This document shows, piece after piece, positions 59,307 through 64,000 of a stretch of 64,000 nt of DNA. Under the pieces are notes generated by a model. It did no database searches and had not been told where the DNA came from. It saw only the letters and a list, made by a program, of their open reading frames with translations. Location: assembly GCA_028716385.1 (NCBI GenBank), contig JAQUPX010000006.1, forward strand, positions 186,001-250,000, written 5' to 3'. Positions within the stretch are counted from its first letter, which is position 1. Each line of letters starts with the position of its first letter. A program made the position numbers and the translations under genes. This DNA comes from a bacterium (GTDB lineage: Bacteria; Hydrothermota; UBA3073; JACQXS01; JAQTXJ01).

Positions 59307-61664
59307 ATGAATATTTTAAGAATATTTGGGTTTTTAGTGGTATCTTCGTGTGCATTTGGTGGACAAATCAATAAAACACTTGTGTTCAAAGCAAATGATT
59401 TGAGTTTTCAAAAAATTAAGGGTTATGATTTGGCAATCCTAAAAGGTTTCGAACTTATGCATATTGCCGGAGCACCTATGCTTCCCAAAACTGCAGTTCG
59501 GTTTTTATTGCCGGCCGGTGCAATCGTTACTGATGTTAGGATAATAACATCTACCAAAGAAACTATTCCCGGAGAATATAAAATATGCCCTGCTCAATTA
59601 CCACAAACAATGTCGGCGACAACATCTCCCGAATGGGTATCGCCGGATTTGAAAATATACAACAGGAATGCTTCCTTCCCTGCAACACTTATTGAACACT
59701 CTAATACAGGAAATATGGGAGGATACAGAATTGCAAGCTTTATTGTTTATCCCGTTCAGTATAATCCGACAACGAATAAACTCGTCCTGAATTCCAAAAT
59801 GGAAATACAAATTAGTTATAAAGAAATCAGTTCTCTTGTGATTCAAAAAACAAAAGAGCAAAAAGCTATTTTCCGGAGTATCGTAAAAGAAAAAGTTCTG
59901 AATCCAGAAGCTATTAATTATTATGCCCCTTCCGGCAAGTCTCTTTCGGCCGATACTGCCGAATATGTAATTATAACGACGGATTCATTTGTCACGTCCT
60001 TCCAACCGCTTGCCGATTGGAAAACAAAAAAAGGCGTACCTGCAAGAATAGTAACAACAACTTCTATTTATTCTTCATATACGGGCAGAGATAACCAGGA
60101 TAAAATAAGAAACTTTATAAAGTATGCAAACGCTAATTGGGGAACAATATGGGTTCTTCTCGGCGGGCAGTGCGATTACGAAAACAATCAGTTGATAGTG
60201 CCAAGAAGGGATGTGTATTACTGGACTTCCGGTGGCTCAAGCGGTTATAATGACCAGGACACAATTCCCAGTGATTTGTATTTTTCCGACCTGGATGGGA
60301 ACTGGAATAACGACGGAGATGCCATATGGGGCGAAAAACCCTTAAACGGAGACACTTTAGATTACTACTCGGATGTCTTTTTAGGCAGAGCGTCCGTTCG
60401 TACTAAAGCACAAGTCACTACTTTTGTAAACAAAGTATTAACTTATGAAAAAACGCCACCATCGGGATACTTAAAACGAATTTTCCTGCCCTCTGCAAGA
60501 GCATCTACTCAACACGACGGGACAAGAACACCCGATGCAATTTCTACAATTACTCCTTCAGGATTTTGGGATATACAACTTTACGAAGCGGACGGAAACT
60601 TGACACGAACAAGAACTGTAGACACTCTAAATTCAGGCGCAGGATTTACCCATTTATTCGGGCACGGCAATTCCTCTAGCGCGCTTCTGTATACAACTAG
60701 CCCTTACTTAGCCTCAAACAACATAGATACGTTAAAAAATGGAAACAAGCGCGGGATATTGAATTCATCCTGTTGTTTCGTAGGAGCTTTTGATAAAGGT
60801 TCAAGCCTTTACGGTTACGACTGTTTTGCCGAACATCTTTTAACTGCTTCAGGAGGCGGGGTAGCGGCAATTATGAATTCAAGAGCCGGATGGGGAGACC
60901 AGATTTTGCTATACTGGTCGGAGGCACTGGACACATCTTTTTACAGCGAAGTCTTTTATCATAACAGGTGGCATTTAGGAGAAGCGCATGCTGTATCAAA
61001 AGATAATTTTGTTTCGCGAATTCAATGGACTACTACAAATTTTGAGTATATCTGGGCGTGGGTTATATATGAGTTGAATTTATTTGGTGACCCGGAAATG
61101 CCAATGTGGACAAACGAACCCGGGAATTTAACTATTACTCATAATGATACGCTAAAAACAAGTGCACCAAGCTTTGACGTGGGCGTAACAAGCAGTAAAG
61201 CCCCGGTGGAAAGCGCATTTGTGTGCGCAATGAAATCAGGAGAAGTTTACGCAAGAGGATATACCAATGCAAGCGGTAATATAACGCTTGATGTTTCTCC
61301 GCCTGCTTCTACTCCCGGGTTTCTATATTTAACGGTTACAAAACATAATTACAAACCTCATGAGGATACCGTTATTGTTGCAACCGTTGGCGCAGAGGAG
61401 CAAACACAGGCATTTGTAAACAGCTTCGGAGTGGAACAAAATTACGGTAGTGGCATAATTACTTTTAGATATTCAAGCAGTTCAAAAATTAAACCCCAGG
61501 ACTTAAAGATTTATGAAATTTCCGGCAGAATAGTAAAAACGCTTACACTAGGTGAAGAAAATGAAATCAGATGGGACGCAAGCAAGATTCCTGCAGGGAT
61601 TTATTTTGTGAAGTTCGCAGCCGGAGATTATAAGATAACGAAGAAGTTAATCCTGATCAGGTAG
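59307..61664 (+). CDS. C25 family (gingipain-like) peptidase, T9SS cargo
   Basis: 785 residues: signal peptide (MNILRIFGFLVVSSCAFGG), a propeptide (to about 205), then the C25 core. ADTAEYVIITTDSFVTSFQPLADWKTKKGVPARIV starts it, His453 is in THLFGHGNSS and Cys489/490 in LNSSCCFVGAFDKG; Cys489 or 490 is the nucleophile. NSRAGWGDQ and LFGDPEMPMW follow. An Ig-like domain and a type A sorting domain (IYEISGRIVKTL, IPAGIYFVKFAAGDYKITKKLILIR) end the protein. C25 enzymes are secreted by T9SS and cleave after Arg or Lys. It stands directly after the PorV/TPR operon, whose products may export it. SD GGGGGAG. Confidence 0.92.
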   Translation: MNILRIFGFLVVSSCAFGGQINKTLVFKANDLSFQKIKGYDLAILKGFELMHIAGAPMLPKTAVRFLLPAGAIVTDVRIITSTKETIPGEYKICPAQLPQTMSATTSPEWVSPDLKIYNRNASFPATLIEHSNTGNMGGYRIASFIVYPVQYNPTTNKLVLNSKMEIQISYKEISSLVIQKTKEQKAIFRSIVKEKVLNPEAINYYAPSGKSLSADTAEYVIITTDSFVTSFQPLADWKTKKGVPARIVTTTSIYSSYTGRDNQDKIRNFIKYANANWGTIWVLLGGQCDYENNQLIVPRRDVYYWTSGGSSGYNDQDTIPSDLYFSDLDGNWNNDGDAIWGEKPLNGDTLDYYSDVFLGRASVRTKAQVTTFVNKVLTYEKTPPSGYLKRIFLPSARASTQHDGTRTPDAISTITPSGFWDIQLYEADGNLTRTRTVDTLNSGAGFTHLFGHGNSSSALLYTTSPYLASNNIDTLKNGNKRGILNSSCCFVGAFDKGSSLYGYDCFAEHLLTASGGGVAAIMNSRAGWGDQILLYWSEALDTSFYSEVFYHNRWHLGEAHAVSKDNFVSRIQWTTTNFEYIWAWVIYELNLFGDPEMPMWTNEPGNLTITHNDTLKTSAPSFDVGVTSSKAPVESAFVCAMKSGEVYARGYTNASGNITLDVSPPASTPGFLYLTVTKHNYKPHEDTVIVATVGAEEQTQAFVNSFGVEQNYGSGIITFRYSSSSKIKPQDLKIYEISGRIVKTLTLGEENEIRWDASKIPAGIYFVKFAAGDYKITKKLILIR

Positions 61665-61732
61665 GACAAATACTTTGAGGGGGAAAGAAATGAGGTTGCA
61701 AGATTACAAATAGACAGTAAGAAAAAATCTTG

Positions 61733-61760
61733 TTGACAATGATGGGGATTTGATTATTAT
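61733..61760 (+). promoter_or_regulatory. secG operon promoter TTGACA-16-TATTAT
   Basis: TTGACA 61733-61738, a 16-bp spacer, TATTAT 61755-61760, leader about 50 nt with SD GGAGGAAT before secG. Confidence 0.7.
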
Positions 61761-61817
61761 AGCATAATAGTTTAAGTATTTAGCAAGCTTGTCTACCGCA
61801 GGCAGGGAGGAATAAGG

Positions 61818-62150
61818 ATGTATGGTGTTTTATTAGGGTTTCATGTTTTAATAGTCGTGTTATTAATTGTTGTGATACTTATGCAACAGAGAGAAGGCGG
61901 ATTTTCTACTGCGTTCGGCGGAGGAGGACAGTCCGTGTTCGGTGGTAGGGGAGCAGCACCATTTCTTACAAAAACTACGGTAGTGCTACTTGCGTTGTTT
62001 ATTATCACATCGTTTAGTTTGACTATTTTAGGCAACAAACAGGTAAAATATGAGACGGCAGTGGAAAAAGCAATAAAAAAGGGCGAAATGCAAACTAATA
62101 TGCCGGCAGAAAAAACTCCAGCAGGAAATATACCAGCAGGAAAGGAATAA
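61818..62150 (+). CDS. secG: Preprotein translocase subunit SecG
   Basis: 110 residues, two membrane helices (about 2-22 and 52-72) with the conserved loop MQQREGGFSTAFGGGGQSVFGGRGA between them (the GG-rich SecG signature). It assists SecYE translocation, the first step for all the signal-peptide cargo in this window. The tail is basic and Pro/Lys-rich. It is the first gene of secG-rplU-acpS. SD GGAGGAATAAGG. Confidence 0.93.
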   Translation: MYGVLLGFHVLIVVLLIVVILMQQREGGFSTAFGGGGQSVFGGRGAAPFLTKTTVVLLALFIITSFSLTILGNKQVKYETAVEKAIKKGEMQTNMPAEKTPAGNIPAGKE

Positions 62151-62151
62151 A

Positions 62152-62466
62152 ATGGAAGCAATCATAGAAGTATCAGGATTTCAATATGAGGTTAAAGAAA
62201 ACTCTAAAGTAAAAGTCCCTAAATTAAAGGGAAATATAGGCGATAAGGTAAAATTTCCAATAATGATGCTAATAGATGGCAACAAACCTTCTATGGGCGA
62301 TCCTTATGTGAAAAATGCCGAATGCGAAGCAGAGATTCTCAGAACGGCTAAATCAGCAAAAAAACTGAGATACAAATACAAATCCAAGAAGAATTATCGC
62401 AGGAAAGGTTCTCATCGCCAGTGGTTCACAGAAATTCTGATTAACAGCATAAAATCCCACGTTTAA
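62152..62466 (+). CDS. rplU: 50S ribosomal protein L21
   Basis: 104 residues: MEAIIEVSGFQYEVKENSKVKVPKL, KYKSKKNYRRKGSHRQWFTEILI near the C-terminus, typical bL21. It binds 23S rRNA. It follows secG after 1 nt (the SD is inside secG's last codons). L21 is usually followed by rpmA (L27) and obgE; here the next gene is acpS. rpmA must lie elsewhere. Confidence 0.95.
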   Translation: MEAIIEVSGFQYEVKENSKVKVPKLKGNIGDKVKFPIMMLIDGNKPSMGDPYVKNAECEAEILRTAKSAKKLRYKYKSKKNYRRKGSHRQWFTEILINSIKSHV

Positions 62467-62469
62467 CAA

Positions 62470-62490
62470 TCACCGCCAAGGCGGGATGAT
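62470..62490. repeat. ATCACCGCCAAGGCGGGATG element
   Basis: Inverted CCGCCaaGGCGG core. A near-identical element with a GGCAGG variant lies inside the coding region of the 17056 gene (about 17803). Confidence 0.65.
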
Positions 62491-62505
62491 GTTCCATATC
62501 CACGC

Positions 62506-62838
62506 TTGAATATGAAAGTAGGAATTGATATAGTGGATATCAAGAGAATAGACATTCTTGTAAAAAAATACGATTCCAGATTTTTAAACAAAATATTCAG
62601 CAAAAGGGAATTAAAAGAATGGGAAACGCGGGGAAAAAGATTGTCTTACTTAGCCGGCAGGTTTGCTACAAAAGAAGCTTTTTCAAAGGCAGTAAAAATC
62701 AGAGGATTACATTGGAAAGACGTAGAATCGCTGGGCGTTATTCCTGAAATTAAATTTAAAAACAAGAACTTGAAAAACGTAACATTAAGCATTTCTCACA
62801 CAGAAAAATTGGCGACAGCAGTAGTCGTAATAATGTAG
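62506..62838 (+). CDS. acpS: Holo-[acyl-carrier-protein] synthase
   Basis: 110 residues. VGIDIVDIKRIDIL holds the metal-binding Asp; FSKRELKEWETRGKRLSYLAGRFATKEAFSKAV has the Glu that completes the site; LSISHTEKLATAVVV is the C-terminal motif. It transfers 4'-phosphopantetheine from CoA to ACP. It lies between rplU and a GT9-like gene. No clear SD at ATG 62506. Confidence 0.93.
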   Translation: MNMKVGIDIVDIKRIDILVKKYDSRFLNKIFSKRELKEWETRGKRLSYLAGRFATKEAFSKAVKIRGLHWKDVESLGVIPEIKFKNKNLKNVTLSISHTEKLATAVVVIM

Positions 62839-62930
62839 AGGATACAAAATAGAAACCATCCGTTTACGCGGAACACAAGACTTACAAAGAAGAAGGAAGT
62901 GCCCGCCCCGGTGAAGAGAGGAAGTTAGAA

Positions 62931-63425
62931 ATGAACATATTTAAAAAGGTAGCGAGTTTAAACTACAGAAAAGATATTTTGCCGTTACAAATGTTGAAAG
63001 AACCGCATAAAATATTGGTTCTATTCCCAATAGAACCTTATAAAAGCGATTTAATTATCCCGGCAATAACTAACCTGAAAAATAAATTTAGCTCTTCTGA
63101 TATAATAGGAGTTACAAGCGAAGACCATTCCTTATCTATTAGAAACTCAAGACTTTTTAATGAGGTTGTTTGTTATGATCGTGTACCTAAATTGTTTTCC
63201 CGCAGGTTTTTTAAACTACGAAACGAAATAAAAAATCTACAGGCAGATATTTCAATAGACTTAAACTTGGAAAACGATTTATTGACATGGATAAGCGGAG
63301 CAGGACTTAGGATAGGATGCATCTCATCACCATTCATAAACTACAGAATAAAGCTTAAAGAGGAAAAAATCAGTTCGGAAGAAGTTGCAAATAAAATCAT
63401 TAAAATACTATGTACAAGCCGCTAA
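62931..63425 (+). CDS. Short GT9/heptosyltransferase-like protein
   Basis: 164 residues. HKILVLFPIEPYKSDLIIPAITNLKNKF resembles the start of ADP-heptose:LPS heptosyltransferases (GT9), with LQADISIDLNLENDLLTWISGAGLRIGC as the next conserved strand-helix. Only the N-terminal GT-B half is present, so it is truncated relative to a functional GT9 (about 340 residues) or is a stand-alone acceptor-binding half. SD GAGGAAG. It overlaps the histidine kinase gene by 16 nt. Confidence 0.6.
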   Translation: MNIFKKVASLNYRKDILPLQMLKEPHKILVLFPIEPYKSDLIIPAITNLKNKFSSSDIIGVTSEDHSLSIRNSRLFNEVVCYDRVPKLFSRRFFKLRNEIKNLQADISIDLNLENDLLTWISGAGLRIGCISSPFINYRIKLKEEKISSEEVANKIIKILCTSR

Positions 63426-64000
63426 AAAGTTATCTGATTTTTGCTGCTTTAGCAATTACAATTCTATTTCTGCTCTATACGCAATATATTGCAAGAGCAC
63501 TAGAAAAAGAAACGGAAACCACTTCAACGGTTTATGGCAGGTTTTGCGCAAACATTACAGAAGAAGAAACATCCATTATTTTTGATGAAATAATTAAAGG
63601 AATATCTTTCCCTGTTATAGTTACCGGACAAGAAGGAAATGTTTTATCTGCAAGAAACGTAAAATCCACTACCCCGGATGTAATAAGAAAACTTGATAAA
63701 GAATATAAACCAGTAGAGATTAAATACGATGATAAGATTTTAGCAACTGTTCATTACGGAAAAACACGGTTACAAAAACTTTTAAATCTTGCGCCTTATG
63801 CAACTTTATCTCTAGGTCTCTTGCTTATACTAATCGGACTATTCTGGTTGTATACACTTAAAAGGAGCGAAGAGAATGCTATTTTTGCCGGTATGTCAAA
63901 AGAGACCGCACATCAACTCGGGACTCCGATTTCTTCTCTTATGGGATGGAAAGAGTTCATAACTGACCCAAACATAAAAACAGCAATAAACGAAGACCTT
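63410..64000 (+). CDS. Sensor histidine kinase (partial, right edge)
   Basis: ATG 63410 opens a frame that runs to the window end without a stop (197 codons seen). Residues 8-28 form an N-terminal membrane helix, about 35-125 a sensor region without a recognised family, and about 128-150 a second helix. Then the dimerisation/phosphoacceptor helix FAGMSKETAHQLGTPISSLMGWKEF carries the phosphorylated His (H168). The ATPase domain lies beyond the edge. It overlaps the preceding gene by 16 nt, so the two are translationally coupled. The signal is unknown. Confidence 0.85.
   Translation, partial: MYKPLKSYLIFAALAITILFLLYTQYIARALEKETETTSTVYGRFCANITEEETSIIFDEIIKGISFPVIVTGQEGNVLSARNVKSTTPDVIRKLDKEYKPVEIKYDDKILATVHYGKTRLQKLLNLAPYATLSLGLLLILIGLFWLYTLKRSEENAIFAGMSKETAHQLGTPISSLMGWKEFITDPNIKTAINEDL

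Noticed and set aside
62931-63425. Frameshifted full-length heptosyltransferase
   Set aside because: The downstream frame is a clear histidine kinase (two membrane helices and an H-box), so no C-terminal GT9 half follows; the gene is short rather than frameshifted.

Overview
The window is a low-GC bacterial chromosome segment using the standard bacterial code. It holds 53 protein genes, two of them cut by the window edges, and two tRNAs. There is no rRNA, transposase, phage structural gene or CRISPR array. Eight secreted proteins end in a type IX secretion (T9SS) type A C-terminal domain: an Ig-like fold with a GIYF-type motif and a short basic tail. Together with a PorV-like protein, SecG, an Slt-type transglycosylase and an RfaE2-type nucleotidyltransferase this points to a diderm of the Fibrobacteres-Chlorobi-Bacteroidetes (FCB) sphere. 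An uncultivated candidate phylum (WOR-3/TA06-like) is my best guess; that placement is inference.

Layout. 0-10.8 kb: DinD, two small secreted proteins, uvrB-nadC, a CinA-type amidase and rfaE2, separated by long stretches packed with short palindromic repeats. 10.8-16.9 kb: two radical SAM enzymes and three glycosyltransferases, probably a surface glycan or modification locus. 17-23 kb: a secreted T9SS cargo, an isoaspartyl peptidase, archease-rtcB RNA repair, a DUF167 protein, tRNA-Ser(UGA) and two unrecognised genes. 23-33 kb: a C10 peptidase, the ftcD-fchA folate pair, then minus-strand T9SS cargo including a C11 peptidase. 33-51 kb: an MBL hydrolase, DUF58-BatA, deoB, a lytic transglycosylase, an aminotransferase, a kelch cargo protein, an MFS carrier, a CarboxypepD_reg-type cargo protein, endonuclease IV and cstA. 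51-64 kb: a CAU-anticodon tRNA, truB, amrS, a four-gene operon of exported proteins (two FlgD-like proteins, a PorV-like barrel with a FlgD-like domain, an 842-residue TPR protein), a C25 gingipain-like peptidase, secG-rplU-acpS, a GT9-like fragment and the start of a sensor histidine kinase.

Three observations stand out. (1) Short perfect palindromes behave as mobile units. One 20-bp palindrome is present in one copy of an 88-bp repeat and absent from the other. Related elements are nested inside each other and sit in frame inside at least three coding genes (17056-17916, the C11 peptidase and the BatA-like gene). (2) Promoters have the form TTGACA-(16/17)-TAnnnT. For about eleven mostly housekeeping genes the -10 box ends only 7-11 nt before the ATG, which predicts leaderless mRNAs. 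Secreted and T9SS cargo genes instead have longer leaders and strong Shine-Dalgarno (SD) sequences. (3) The operon at 53.6-59.2 kb looks like an outer-membrane or secretion module. A conserved C-terminal EA-x-IW protein motif in its first two genes also encodes the SD and start codon of the next gene.
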